64,000 nt of DNA from Branchiibius sp. NY16-3462-2 (GTDB taxonomy: Bacteria; Actinomycetota; Actinomycetes; Actinomycetales; Dermatophilaceae). The notes beneath the pieces were generated by a model, which was given only the letters and a program-made list of their open reading frames with translations, was not told where the DNA came from and made no database searches. Both the position numbers and the translations under genes were made by a program. Location: the NCBI RefSeq assembly GCF_001594145.1, contig NZ_LVCF01000040.1, forward strand, positions 124,001 through 188,000. The letters are read 5' to 3'. Of this stretch, positions 51,538-60,218 are shown in pieces. Each line of letters begins with the position of its first letter. Positions within the stretch are counted from its first letter, which is position 1.

Positions 51538-52758
51538 TCACCATCCCAGGAGGCGGCGCACGACGGTGTCGGCGAGCAGGCGACCGCGAACGGTGAGGAC
51601 CACCCGCCCTGGTCTCCGGAGCGCCGGACCGGGCACCACCAGCCCGTCCGAGATCAACTCTGCGACTGCCGAACGCGCCGTCGGATCAAGAGAGTCCAGG
51701 GCCAGTCCGTCGACCCGACGGATGCCGAGCAGGATCCGTTCGTGCTCCTGTTGCGGCTCGTCGAGAATCTCGCGGGCCGCCCCCGGGCTGCGTCCGTCAG
51801 CAAGTCCGGCCGCGTAGCGAGCCGGGTGTTTGACGTTCCACCAGCGCACCCCGCCAACGTGACTGTGGGCGCCCGGACCGATACCCCACCAGTTCCCGCC
51901 GGACCAGTACGCCTCGTTGTGACGGCACCGCGTCGCCACCGAGCGGGACCAGTTGCTGATCTCGTACCAACCGAAACCCGCTGCCGCGAGCACTGATTCG
52001 GCCAGTTCGTACTTATCGGCCTCATCGTCACCGGTCGGCATCGGCAGTTCGCCGCGGCGGACTTTGCGAGCAAGAGCCGTTCCGTCTTCCACAGTCAGCG
52101 CATAGGCGCTGAGGTGATCGGGCGCCAGGTCGACCGCTGTCTGCAGGCTCGTGCGCCAGTCGGCCAACGACTCCCCCGGCGTGCCGTAGATGAGGTCGAG
52201 ACTGACCTGAAGACCTGCGTCCCTGGCGGCAGCCACTGCCCGCCCGACGCCTTCCGGGTCATGGGTGCGATCCAGCGTCGCCAGGACCTGTGGCACGGCG
52301 GACTGCATCCCGAGACTCACCCGGGTGAAGCCGCCGTCGGCCAACTCCTGCAGACTCCGTGGCGTCACCGAGTCCGGGTTGGCCTCGGTCGTCACCTCGA
52401 CGTCATCGGCGAGACCGAACTGCTCGCGCACACCATCCAGCAGCCGCACCAGGTCACCCGACGAGAGCATCGTCGGCGTGCCACCGCCGACGAATACCGT
52501 TGACACCGAGGGTGTTTGGCCCAGCACGCGGCCAGCTAGCCGGATCTCGGAAAGGGCTGAATCGGCGTACGACGAGATCGAGGCCCCCGGACCCAACTCA
52601 CCCAGCGTGTAGGTGTTGAAGTCGCAGTACCCACACCGCACCGAGCAGAACGGCACGTGCAGGTAGATCCCGAAGGTGCGCTGGGACAGGGTCTCGAGCG
52701 CTTCGGTGGGCAGCGAGCCGTCGGCCGGTACCGGCTCGCCGTCGGGCAGTGTCGGCAT
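51538..52758 (-). CDS. hemW: Radical SAM heme chaperone HemW
   Basis: 406 aa. The radical SAM cluster motif CSVRCGYC (Cys38, Cys42, Cys45) lies in LHVPFCSVRCGYCDFNTY; VFVGGGTPTML and DLIYGTPGESLADWR follow. HemW resembles coproporphyrinogen oxidase HemN but delivers heme; the CxxxCxxC with Asp-Phe after it fits the HemW group. The ATG at 52758 overlaps the DUF4442 stop by 1 base; the longer frame is shadow. Confidence 0.92.
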   Translation of the reverse strand: MPTLPDGEPVPADGSLPTEALETLSQRTFGIYLHVPFCSVRCGYCDFNTYTLGELGPGASISSYADSALSEIRLAGRVLGQTPSVSTVFVGGGTPTMLSSGDLVRLLDGVREQFGLADDVEVTTEANPDSVTPRSLQELADGGFTRVSLGMQSAVPQVLATLDRTHDPEGVGRAVAAARDAGLQVSLDLIYGTPGESLADWRTSLQTAVDLAPDHLSAYALTVEDGTALARKVRRGELPMPTGDDEADKYELAESVLAAAGFGWYEISNWSRSVATRCRHNEAYWSGGNWWGIGPGAHSHVGGVRWWNVKHPARYAAGLADGRSPGAAREILDEPQQEHERILLGIRRVDGLALDSLDPTARSAVAELISDGLVVPGPALRRPGRVVLTVRGRLLADTVVRRLLGW

Positions 52759-53252
52759 CAGGCGAGCTGGGCGACTTTCACGGGCGCCTGCTTGAGCGCC
52801 GAGACATAGATCGGGATGACACCGCGGACGACCTCGGTCCCATCGGCCAAGGTGCCGCTCACCCGCACCGAGACATCGAACGGAGGTTCCTTCGCCCAAT
52901 CCTCCGGCGCTGTCTCGGCCACGCAGGTGACGTCACCGGCGGTCTTGGCCAGGTATTCGAGTTCGATGCCGCGCGGCAGCCAGCGCATCCCGGGAGCGAC
53001 CGTGGCCTCGGCGAGCAAACCCATCGCCGCCTCCATCCCGTTGGCCACCGCGATGGCGTGCACGGTGCCGATGTGGTTCTGCACCCGCCAGCGCTTCTTG
53101 ATCGTGACCTCGGCGCGATGCGGGGACATCTGCCGGATCTGCGGCCGGACCGTCGAGAAGTACGGCGCCTTCACCATGTAGACCAGCGAAAAGAGCTGCC
53201 GACCAAACGGTTTCGCCGCGACCTTCTGGTAGGCGTGATAGGTGGCGGTCAC
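52758..53252 (-). CDS. DUF4442 hotdog-fold protein
   Basis: 164 aa. LVYMVKAPYFSTVRPQIRQM is followed by KKRWRVQNHIGTVHAIAVAN, the hotdog core helix GTVHAIAVANGMEAAMGLL, and strands ending PIYVSALKQAPV. DUF4442 members are thioesterase-like. Its start overlaps trmB by 4 bases. No catalytic assignment. Confidence 0.87.
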   Translation of the reverse strand: MTATYHAYQKVAAKPFGRQLFSLVYMVKAPYFSTVRPQIRQMSPHRAEVTIKKRWRVQNHIGTVHAIAVANGMEAAMGLLAEATVAPGMRWLPRGIELEYLAKTAGDVTCVAETAPEDWAKEPPFDVSVRVSGTLADGTEVVRGVIPIYVSALKQAPVKVAQLA

Positions 53253-54040
53253 TGGGTTCCCTCTCGTGGGATGCGACGTACGTGGAGATCGCGGATGATG
53301 CGATCCCCCTTCAGGCCCTTGCGCTCGAACCGGGTCATCCCTCGCCCCTCGAAGCGGGGCGCGAACCCGCCGTGGTCGCCGCGGGGGTCGACCTCGGCGT
53401 CGCCGGGATCGGCGAGTCGACCCGGATACACATTCTCGAACGCCGGGTCTGCTTCCACGACGTCCCGGATCTGCCAGGCATAGTCGGTCCAGTCACTGGC
53501 CAGCCGCCAGCTGCCACCGTCGACCAGGGCCGCCGCGACGACGGTCGTGAACTCCGGCTGGACCAGCCGTCGCTTGTGATGTTTGGTCTTCGGCCACGGG
53601 TCGGGGAAGAACGTCCACACCTCCTGGGCGCTGGCCTCCGGCAGGAAGTCGCGCACGGCGGGCAACGCGTCGGCAGGCAGGAGCCGCAGATTGCGGACGC
53701 CTCCGTGCGCTGCCTTCGCGATGGTCTGGGCCAGGCCCGGACGCCAGACCTCGATCCCGAGGTAGTCGCGATCCGGATCACCGGCCGCCGCTGCGACGAT
53801 GCAGTCCCCGGCGCCCCCACCGATCTCCACTACCAGCGGAGCAACCCGTCCAAAGGCGGCCACCGGGTCGAACTGCACATCGTCAGCGACCGTCGTACCG
53901 TCCATGGGTACGTCGAGAAGATAGGTGGCCGAATGGTTTTCGAGCGCGCGATGGTGGCGCTGCGGCATCCGGCCACCACGGCGGGTGTACGAACGAGTCG
54001 GCGCCGGCGGGTGCGACTCAACCTGCGGTTGACCCGGCAT
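53249..54040 (-). CDS. trmB: tRNA (guanine-N7)-methyltransferase
   Basis: 263 aa. It opens with the Pro-rich part then RSYTRRGGRM; motif I is LVVEIGGGAGDCIVAAA, the Asp/Glu region is YLGIEVWRPGL, and FFPDPWPKTKHHKRRLVQPE is the signature of TrmB. It adds m7G46. The gene is 3 bases downstream of lepA. Confidence 0.93.
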   Translation of the reverse strand: MPGQPQVESHPPAPTRSYTRRGGRMPQRHHRALENHSATYLLDVPMDGTTVADDVQFDPVAAFGRVAPLVVEIGGGAGDCIVAAAAGDPDRDYLGIEVWRPGLAQTIAKAAHGGVRNLRLLPADALPAVRDFLPEASAQEVWTFFPDPWPKTKHHKRRLVQPEFTTVVAAALVDGGSWRLASDWTDYAWQIRDVVEADPAFENVYPGRLADPGDAEVDPRGDHGGFAPRFEGRGMTRFERKGLKGDRIIRDLHVRRIPREGTQ

Positions 54041-54043
54041 CGG

Positions 54044-55903
54044 CTACTTCTTGGCCTTGTCGCCGGCCGATCCACCGTCCTGGGACAGGGCCGCGATGAA
54101 CGCTTCCTGGGGCACCTCCACGGAGCCGACCATCTTCATCCGCTTCTTGCCCTCCTTCTGCTTCTCCAGAAGTTTGCGCTTGCGGGTGATGTCACCGCCG
54201 TAGCACTTGGCCAGCACGTCCTTGCGGATGGCTCGGATGGTCTCGCGGGCGATCACCCGGGCACCGATGGCCGCCTGGATCGGCACCTCGAACTGCTGGC
54301 GCGGGATCAGGTCCTTCAGTTTGTTGGCCATCATGACGCCGTAGGAATAGGCCTTGTCCCGGTGCACGATCGTGCTGAACGCATCGACGGTGTCGCCCTG
54401 CAGCAGCACGTCGACCTTCACCAGGTCGGCCTCCTGCGATCCGTCGTTCTCGTAGTCCAGCGACGCATAGCCCTTGGTCCGCGACTTCAGCGCATCGAAG
54501 AAGTCGAAGACGATCTCCGCCAGCGGGAGGGTGTAGCGCATCTCCACGCGTTCGGGTGACAGGTAGTCCATCCCGCGCAGCGTTCCGCGCCGCGACTGGC
54601 ACAACTCCATGATCGTGCCGATGAACTCAGCCGGGGCCAGGATGGTCGCCCGGACGATGGGTTCGGTGATGGAGGCGATTTTCCCGTCGGGGAACTCGCT
54701 GGGGTTGGTCACCGTGACCGTGGTGCCGTCGTCCAGTTTCACCTCGTAGACCACGCTGGGCAGCGTCGAGATCAGGTCGAGGTCGAACTCGCGCTCGAGC
54801 CGCTCGCGGACGATCTCCAGGTGCAGCATGCCCAGGAAGCCGACCCGGAACCCGAAACCGAGCGCGGCACTGGTCTCGGGCTCGTAGACCAGGGCAGCGT
54901 CGTTGAGTTTCAGCTTGTCCAACGCGTCGCGCAGCAGTGGGTAGTCCGAGCCATCGATCGGGTAGAGGCCGGAGAAGACCATCGGCTTGGGGTCGCGATA
55001 GCCACCGAGTGCCTCGGTCGCAGGCTTGGCAGCATTGGTCACCGTGTCACCGACCCGCGACTGACGCACGTCCTTCACACCGGTGATCAGGTAGCCGACC
55101 TCGCCGACCCCCAGGCCCTTGGACGGCACCGGCTCCGGAGAAATCACGCCGATCTCCAGCAGCTCGTGCGTGGCCTTGGTCGACATCATCGCGATGCGCT
55201 CACGCGGGGTGAGCGCGCCGTCGACAACCCGGACGTAGGTGACCACGCCGCGGTAACTGTCGTAGACCGAGTCAAAGATCATCGCCCGAGCCGGAGCGTT
55301 CGGATCGCCCTGCGGCGCAGGGATATCCGCCACGATCTGGTCCAGCAGAGCCTCGACGCCCACACCGGTCTTGCCGGACACCTGCAGGCAGTCGCTGGGC
55401 TCGCAACCGATCAGACCCGCCAACTCCTCGGCGTACTTCTCCGGCTGCGCGGCGGGCAGGTCGATCTTGTTCAGCACCGGGATGATCGCCAGGTCGTTCT
55501 CCATGGCCAGGTAGAGGTTGGCCAGGGTCTGGGCTTCGATCCCTTGGGCGGCGTCGACCAGCAGGACAGCGCCCTCACACGCGGCCAGGGATCGGGAGAC
55601 CTCGTAGGTGAAGTCGACGTGTCCCGGAGTGTCGATCATGTTCAGGCAGTACGTCGATCCGGCCACTTCCCAGGGCATCCGGACGGCCTGGCTCTTGATG
55701 GTGATCCCGCGCTCCCGCTCAATGTCCATCCGGTCGAGGTACTGGGCGCGCATGGCCCGGTCGTCCACGACACCGGTCAGTTGCAGCATCCGGTCCGCAA
55801 GCGTCGACTTGCCGTGGTCGATGTGGGCGATGATGCAGAAGTTCCGGATCGCCTCCGGCGGCGTCGCCGCGGGAGGAAGAGAGTGACGGGCGGACGGGGA
55901 CAA
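54044..55903 (-). CDS. lepA: Elongation factor 4 (LepA)
   Basis: 619 aa from the TTG at 55903 (SPSARHSLPPAATPPEAIRN). G1 is IAHIDHGKST, G3 is DTPGHVDF, G4 is NKIDLP; the LepA-specific C-terminal domain has VMMANKLKDLIPRQQFEVPI and ends KKMKMVGS-like sequence and KAKK. The open frame reaches 56062, but those residues are non-family and would leave little room for a promoter; a purine-rich CGAGG lies upstream of the TTG. EF4 back-translocates stalled ribosomes. Confidence 0.94.
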   Translation of the reverse strand: MSPSARHSLPPAATPPEAIRNFCIIAHIDHGKSTLADRMLQLTGVVDDRAMRAQYLDRMDIERERGITIKSQAVRMPWEVAGSTYCLNMIDTPGHVDFTYEVSRSLAACEGAVLLVDAAQGIEAQTLANLYLAMENDLAIIPVLNKIDLPAAQPEKYAEELAGLIGCEPSDCLQVSGKTGVGVEALLDQIVADIPAPQGDPNAPARAMIFDSVYDSYRGVVTYVRVVDGALTPRERIAMMSTKATHELLEIGVISPEPVPSKGLGVGEVGYLITGVKDVRQSRVGDTVTNAAKPATEALGGYRDPKPMVFSGLYPIDGSDYPLLRDALDKLKLNDAALVYEPETSAALGFGFRVGFLGMLHLEIVRERLEREFDLDLISTLPSVVYEVKLDDGTTVTVTNPSEFPDGKIASITEPIVRATILAPAEFIGTIMELCQSRRGTLRGMDYLSPERVEMRYTLPLAEIVFDFFDALKSRTKGYASLDYENDGSQEADLVKVDVLLQGDTVDAFSTIVHRDKAYSYGVMMANKLKDLIPRQQFEVPIQAAIGARVIARETIRAIRKDVLAKCYGGDITRKRKLLEKQKEGKKRMKMVGSVEVPQEAFIAALSQDGGSAGDKAKK

Positions 55904-56048
55904 CAAACACCTCGGGACGACTCGGTCAGTAAGGCTCCATCGTCCCATGCCTGATCCACGCCGGAGTACACACCGGGTGCGCCGGACGGCGCGACCGTCT
56001 CGACCCGCCGACGTCACCACCAACAGTTTCGAACAACCCTTGTGAGAG

Positions 56049-56095
56049 GTGACCGACGTCACATATGGTGCGAAGGCTGGTTACCAATCCGTAAC
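56049..56095. promoter_or_regulatory. Operator block ahead of secreted protein 1
   Basis: Two palindromes: GTGAC-CGAC-GTCAC (56049-56062; reads GTGA-N6-TCACA, a CRP/GlxR-type site) and GTTAC-CAATCC-GTAAC (56080-56095). Both recur in the same order and spacing before the paralogue (56892-56938). A purine-rich ribosome site GAAGGAG lies 14 bases before the start codon. GTAAC half-sites resemble reported actinobacterial MtrA boxes (speculative). Confidence 0.6.
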
Positions 56096-56124
56096 TAAGC
56101 TTTCGACCGAAGGAGTTCTCCCTC

Positions 56125-56778
56125 ATGGCTCGTACCACCCTGACCGGACGCCGGGCAGCCGTCGTCGGCGCCGGCGCGGTTGCCGCCGTCGCCTCGGCCG
56201 TGGCGTTCTCGCCCGGCGCCGACGCTGCCACGCTGACGCTGAAGCACACCGGCACCATCACCACCCACCTGGCCTCCCAGAACCAGGACATCGTCTTCCA
56301 GACCTCCGAGGTGACGAAGATCGACGCCAACACCTTCGCCGTCTCCTCTACCATCACCCCGAGCGATGGGAGCGCCTGGTTCAAGCCGGTCGGCCTGAAC
56401 CTGGCCAAGTTCTGGATCTCCATCCAGCCCACCGGCCCGGCCACCGGCGCGGTCACCTTCAACCCCGACGGCTCCGGCACCGGCACCCTGACGATCAACC
56501 AGCCGCTGAACGTCCAGGTCAAGCAGGTCCTGCCGTTCGGTTGGAACGTCAACCTGGTCGGGACCAACTGCAAGACGGCCACCACGACCAACCTGCAGCT
56601 GACTGCCCCCATCGGCCTCGACGAGGATGGTGCCACGGACATCTTCGGCCCGCTGACCCTCAAGGGCACGTTGAACATCCCCAAGTTCACCAACTGCAAC
56701 GGACTCGACGGCCTGGTCAGCTCCATCGCCTCCGGTCCCGGCAATGACGTGACCGTTGCGTTGGGTGCCGCTGCCTAG
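56125..56778 (+). CDS. Secreted protein 1 of a tandem pair, unknown function
   Basis: 217 aa. A signal peptide, RTTLTGRRAAVVGAGAVAA then a cleavage region GADAATL (residues 1-36), contains an RR that could use Tat or Sec. The mature part is rich in Thr, Asn and beta-type patterns (TLKHTGTITTHL, FNPDGSGTGTLTI, TAPIGLDEDGATDIFGPL). Two Cys residues (GTNCKT and FTNCNG) probably form a disulfide. The first 49 residues are identical to the next gene's, while the rest is about half identical. No family recognised. The end is GNDVTVALGAAA. Confidence 0.85.
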   Translation: MARTTLTGRRAAVVGAGAVAAVASAVAFSPGADAATLTLKHTGTITTHLASQNQDIVFQTSEVTKIDANTFAVSSTITPSDGSAWFKPVGLNLAKFWISIQPTGPATGAVTFNPDGSGTGTLTINQPLNVQVKQVLPFGWNVNLVGTNCKTATTTNLQLTAPIGLDEDGATDIFGPLTLKGTLNIPKFTNCNGLDGLVSSIASGPGNDVTVALGAAA

Positions 56779-56801
56779 TCGCTTTTGAGCACTCCGACCT
56801 A

Positions 56802-56843
56802 GTGCCGGGCCCGGGCCAGATCCATGCGACCCGCGCCCGGCAC
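56802..56843. terminator. Inverted repeat between the secreted-protein genes
   Basis: GTGCCGGGC and GCCCGGCAC form a 9-bp stem with a 24-base GC-rich loop, 23 bases after the first stop. There is no T-run, so it is a weak candidate for a terminator or an mRNA end. The second gene has its own operator block, so it can be expressed independently. Confidence 0.35.
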
Positions 56844-56891
56844 GAGGCCACCCAGGATCGGGGCAGCAGGATCCGCGATTCGGTTGTAAAC

Positions 56892-56938
56892 GTGATCGCC
56901 ATCACATATGGTGCGAAAGCGAGTTACTGACCCGTAAC
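56892..56938. promoter_or_regulatory. Operator block ahead of secreted protein 2
   Basis: GTGAT-CGCC-ATCAC (56892-56905; GTGA-N6-TCACA) followed by GTTAC-TGACCC-GTAAC (56923-56938). The intervening TCACATATGGTGCGAA is identical to the first copy. The variable bases keep both palindromes intact, which points to selection on the sites. Confidence 0.6.
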
Positions 56939-56964
56939 TAAGCCTCGAACGAAGGAGTTCCCCC

Positions 56965-57621
56965 ATGGCTCGTACCACCCTGACCGGACGCCGGGCAGCC
57001 GTCGTCGGCGCCGGCGCGGTTGCCGCCGTCGCCTCGGCCGTGGCGTTCTCGCCCGGTGCCGACGCTGCCACGCTGACGCTGAAGCACACCGGCACCATCA
57101 CCACCCACCTCAAAACGCTGAACCAGGACCTGGTCTTCCCGACCACCGAGGTGACGAAGGTCGACGCCAACACGTTCGCGGTGAGCTCCACCATCACCCC
57201 GGGCACCGCCCGCGGCAGCATCGACCTCGGTGGCGTGGTGCGACTGGTCACCATGCAGGTCGCGATCCTGCCCGACGGCCCGGCCACCGGTGGGGTCACC
57301 TTCAACCCCGACGGCACCGGGACCCTCGCGGTCACCCAGAAGCTGAAGATCCAGATCCAGCGCGTCGAGCCGATCGGCATCAAGGAGATCAACCTGGTCC
57401 CGAACACCTGCATCAGCAGCAAGCCGGCGTCCCTGAACCTGACGGCACCCATCGGCTTGGATGACGAAGGGGCCTCCGACATCTTTGGCCCGATCAACCT
57501 CAAGGGCACGTTGGATATCCCGGCGTTCGCCAACTGTGGTCTGCTGCTCACCCCGCTCCTGAACGCCATCGCGAGCGGCCCGGGCAACGACGTCAGCATC
57601 GCCTTGGGCGCTGCCGCCTGA
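56965..57621 (+). CDS. Secreted protein 2 of a tandem pair, unknown function
   Basis: 218 aa paralogue of the preceding gene. It has the same signal peptide and N-terminus through THL, then a diverged middle (LKTLNQDLVFPTTEV ... SIDLGGVVRLVTMQVAI) and conserved C-terminal parts TAPIGLDDEGASDIFGP and GPGNDVSIALGAAA. A pair of Cys residues is kept (NTCISS, FANCGL). Short direct repeats are absent. Function and partner unknown; the likely location is extracellular or cell-surface. Confidence 0.85.
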   Translation: MARTTLTGRRAAVVGAGAVAAVASAVAFSPGADAATLTLKHTGTITTHLKTLNQDLVFPTTEVTKVDANTFAVSSTITPGTARGSIDLGGVVRLVTMQVAILPDGPATGGVTFNPDGTGTLAVTQKLKIQIQRVEPIGIKEINLVPNTCISSKPASLNLTAPIGLDDEGASDIFGPINLKGTLDIPAFANCGLLLTPLLNAIASGPGNDVSIALGAAA

Positions 57622-57635
57622 GTCAGTTCCGCCCG

Positions 57636-59066
57636 CTACGGCGGGGTGGGGGCGGACGCCCCCCCCCCCCCCGCCGTTCGCATGTCGGTAATGCGCGCTG
57701 CGAGCGGTGCCAGACATCCCGTGGCCGCAACGACATCCGTAGTCAGGTCGCGATCATGCCGGTCGTCCGCAACTATGCGCAACGGTTCCAGCTCCGGCCA
57801 GTCCGGCCAATCTGCTGCATCGGCGAGCGCCCTTGCAGCAGTAACTAATTCAGCGCCGATCAAAGTCCGGAGATCAGTGATCCCCGACAGCATGGCTGCG
57901 GCCAGTTGGCTGGTGTAAGGAGCGAACTCCTCGACGCCCGCCGACAGCGGCACCGAGAGGGCGCCGTACGCCGCATCCCACCCCGCCACCTGAGCCGCGG
58001 CCGTCGCGGCGAGGAACTCCAGGGGCATCGTGCCGCTGGCCCCGGGAGTGCCATCCGTCAGGAACACCGAACGCCCGGTCACCGCCGGCTGGCCCATCGC
58101 CGAGATCCGAGCGGTCGCCGCCCGCGCGGCGTCGGCGAGCGCGTTCGCCACAGCACGCAGCGCCGCCCGCAGATAGTTGGTGTAGAAGCCGCCGTGGTGC
58201 ACCACCGTCCCGTCGGCGAACAACGGATTCTCGCTGCCGGTGCGGATCGCCTGCTGGACCACGAACGTCGCGTAGTCCAATTCATCGAGTAGCAGCCCGT
58301 GCACGTGCGGCACCGTCCGTAAGGAATAGGAGTCCTGGATCCGGGCACCCCGCCGGCCACGGGGCCACAGCGCGGTGAGCACCTCGCAGACCACCGAGAC
58401 TCCCCGGTACGGTGCGGCCGCTGCTGCGTGCGGACTGAACGCCTCCGGGTTCGCACGGGTGGCGCGGGCACTGAGCGCGCAGACGGCCAGCCAGGCGTCA
58501 CTCAGTTCCTTGATCTGCTCCAGTCCCAACGCCGCGTCCGCCAGCGACGCAGCGTTGCTGGAGATCAGCGGCAGTGCATCACCCGCCTGCAGAAGGCCGG
58601 GCCGGTCGGCGAGCAACCAGACCCCGATCTCGGCGAACACCGCCAGATCGCCGGTGCCGATCGCCGTACCTTCATGGATGACGGGCAGATCGTCGTCCGA
58701 CAGGGCCTGCACCAATCGGGTCACCACGTCCAGCGGGACACCACCGTGACCACCGGCACATTGGGCGATCCGGATGGCCAGCAACGCCCGGACCCGCTCG
58801 CGAGAGCGGGGCGCGCCACTGGTCGTGGCGTGCGAGGTGAGAATGCGGCGCAGTTGCGACTCGTCGTCTGCGACCGCAGCGATGCGCTGCGCCCCGACAC
58901 CCGTCGTGCGGCCGTAGACGGGGCGCTGCGCGCTGATCCGATCCGCTTCGTCGTGGGCATGCTGGATCGCCACACGATCGGCGTCGGCGAGCTCCAACCT
59001 CGCCTCCCGCCGTGCGATCGCAGCGACACCGGGCAGGTCGAGCTCACCCGGGACGAGGGTGCGCAT
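57636..59066 (-). CDS. HAL/PAL-family ammonia-lyase-like protein with altered MIO triad
   Basis: 476 aa from the ATG at 59066. Family landmarks are the catalytic Tyr in VYGRTTGVG (Tyr51), QDSYSLRTVPHVHG and GTMPLEFLAATAAAQVAG. At the place where Ala-Ser-Gly forms the MIO prosthetic group the sequence is GTAIGTGDLAVFAE, giving Gly137-Thr138-Gly139. NGTQ is replaced by SSNAAS, and SENPLF replaces TDNPL. The protein may lack MIO or build it from Thr. The frame continues upstream to 59792, but that part is shadow. The C-terminus crosses a 14-base poly-G tract. It is divergent from the osmoprotectant importer, so a role in histidine or aromatic amine turnover is open. Confidence 0.82.
   Translation of the reverse strand: MRTLVPGELDLPGVAAIARREARLELADADRVAIQHAHDEADRISAQRPVYGRTTGVGAQRIAAVADDESQLRRILTSHATTSGAPRSRERVRALLAIRIAQCAGGHGGVPLDVVTRLVQALSDDDLPVIHEGTAIGTGDLAVFAEIGVWLLADRPGLLQAGDALPLISSNAASLADAALGLEQIKELSDAWLAVCALSARATRANPEAFSPHAAAAAPYRGVSVVCEVLTALWPRGRRGARIQDSYSLRTVPHVHGLLLDELDYATFVVQQAIRTGSENPLFADGTVVHHGGFYTNYLRAALRAVANALADAARAATARISAMGQPAVTGRSVFLTDGTPGASGTMPLEFLAATAAAQVAGWDAAYGALSVPLSAGVEEFAPYTSQLAAAMLSGITDLRTLIGAELVTAARALADAADWPDWPELEPLRIVADDRHDRDLTTDVVAATGCLAPLAARITDMRTAGGGGASAPTPP
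57659..57672. repeat. 14-base poly-C/poly-G homopolymer
   Basis: Fourteen consecutive C on the plus strand (G on the coding minus strand), inside the last 16 codons of the ammonia-lyase-like gene (TAGGGGASAPTPP). The tract is long enough to slip, and a length change would alter the C-terminus and stop. Confidence 0.75.
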
Positions 59067-59126
59067 CTCCACCCCTTTCGTTGGTCTGGCGGCGAAGTGT
59101 CTGCTCAATACGCAAGACTGCCAGCC

Positions 59127-60218
59127 ATGATCCGCTTCGAGGCAGTGACCAAGAAGTACGACGACGGGACCACCGCGGTCGACCATCTGGACCTGACCGC
59201 GCCCACGGGGAAGATCACCGTGCTCGTCGGTCCGTCCGGATGCGGGAAGACGACCAGCCTGCGAATGATCAACCGGATGATCACCCCGACGTCCGGCACG
59301 GTCCTGATCGACGACCAGGACACGGCCTCGCTGCCAGCAGCCAAGTTGCGGCGCGGGATCGGCTACGTGATCCAGCACGCCGGGCTGTTCCCGCACCGCA
59401 CCGTCGTGGACAACATCGCCACGGTGCCGATGCTCAACGGCGTCAGCCGGCGCGAGGCGCGGACCCGGGCGGTGGAGTTGATGGAGCGGGTGGGCCTGTC
59501 CCCCGAGTTCGCCAAGCGCTACCCCGCCCAGCTGTCCGGTGGCCAGCAGCAGCGGGTGGGCGTCGCGCGAGCCCTGGCGGCTGATCCGCCGGTCATGCTG
59601 ATGGACGAACCGTTCTCCGCCGTCGACCCGGTGGTGCGTGACCAGTTGCAGGATGAGTTCCTGCGCCTGCAGGGCGAGTTGGGCAAGACCATCGTCTTCG
59701 TCACCCACGACATCGACGAAGCCATCAAGCTCGGCGACCAGATCGCGGTGTTGCGTGTGGGTGGGAAGTTGGCCCAGCTGGCGTCCCCGCATGAGTTGCT
59801 GACGCGGCCGGACGACGCGTTCGTTGCCGGTTTCGTGGGTCGGGACCGCGGGTACCGCGCGCTGGGTTTCGCCGACGCCGACCTTCCCGTCTCCGATGAA
59901 CCCACCGTGCGCCTGGGCCAGGACGTCGGGTCGGGAGCGGACTGGGTGCTCGTCCTCGACCAGGACAGCGCCCCCCAGGGCTGGATCGATCGACGTACGA
60001 CGAGTGGCCAGGTCACGCCGGACGTCCTGCGACGAGGGGGAACCCTTGCGACACAGGGTGGTTCGCTGCGCAGTGCGCTGGACGCCTGCCTGTCGTCACC
60101 GTCCGGTCGCGGAGTAGTCGTCGACGACGCCGGTCGCTTCGTCGGCACCCTCCGCCTGGAGACCGTGATCGAGCGGATCGAGGCGGAACGAGCTGACGCA
60201 CCGGAGGTGACGGCCTGA
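59127..60218 (+). CDS. opuCA: Osmoprotectant ABC importer ATPase, OpuCA-like
   Basis: 363 aa. Walker A is GPSGCGKTTSLR, the signature is LSGGQQQRVGVARAL, Walker B is VMLMDEPFSAVDP and the switch is VTHDIDEAIKL. The C-terminal 100 residues are a CBS-like region (VVVDDAGRFVGTLRLETVI). The glycine-betaine/quaternary-amine class is shown by MIRFEAVTKKYDDGTTAVD. It starts a four-gene operon and overlaps the next start by 1 base. Confidence 0.92.
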   Translation: MIRFEAVTKKYDDGTTAVDHLDLTAPTGKITVLVGPSGCGKTTSLRMINRMITPTSGTVLIDDQDTASLPAAKLRRGIGYVIQHAGLFPHRTVVDNIATVPMLNGVSRREARTRAVELMERVGLSPEFAKRYPAQLSGGQQQRVGVARALAADPPVMLMDEPFSAVDPVVRDQLQDEFLRLQGELGKTIVFVTHDIDEAIKLGDQIAVLRVGGKLAQLASPHELLTRPDDAFVAGFVGRDRGYRALGFADADLPVSDEPTVRLGQDVGSGADWVLVLDQDSAPQGWIDRRTTSGQVTPDVLRRGGTLATQGGSLRSALDACLSSPSGRGVVVDDAGRFVGTLRLETVIERIEAERADAPEVTA

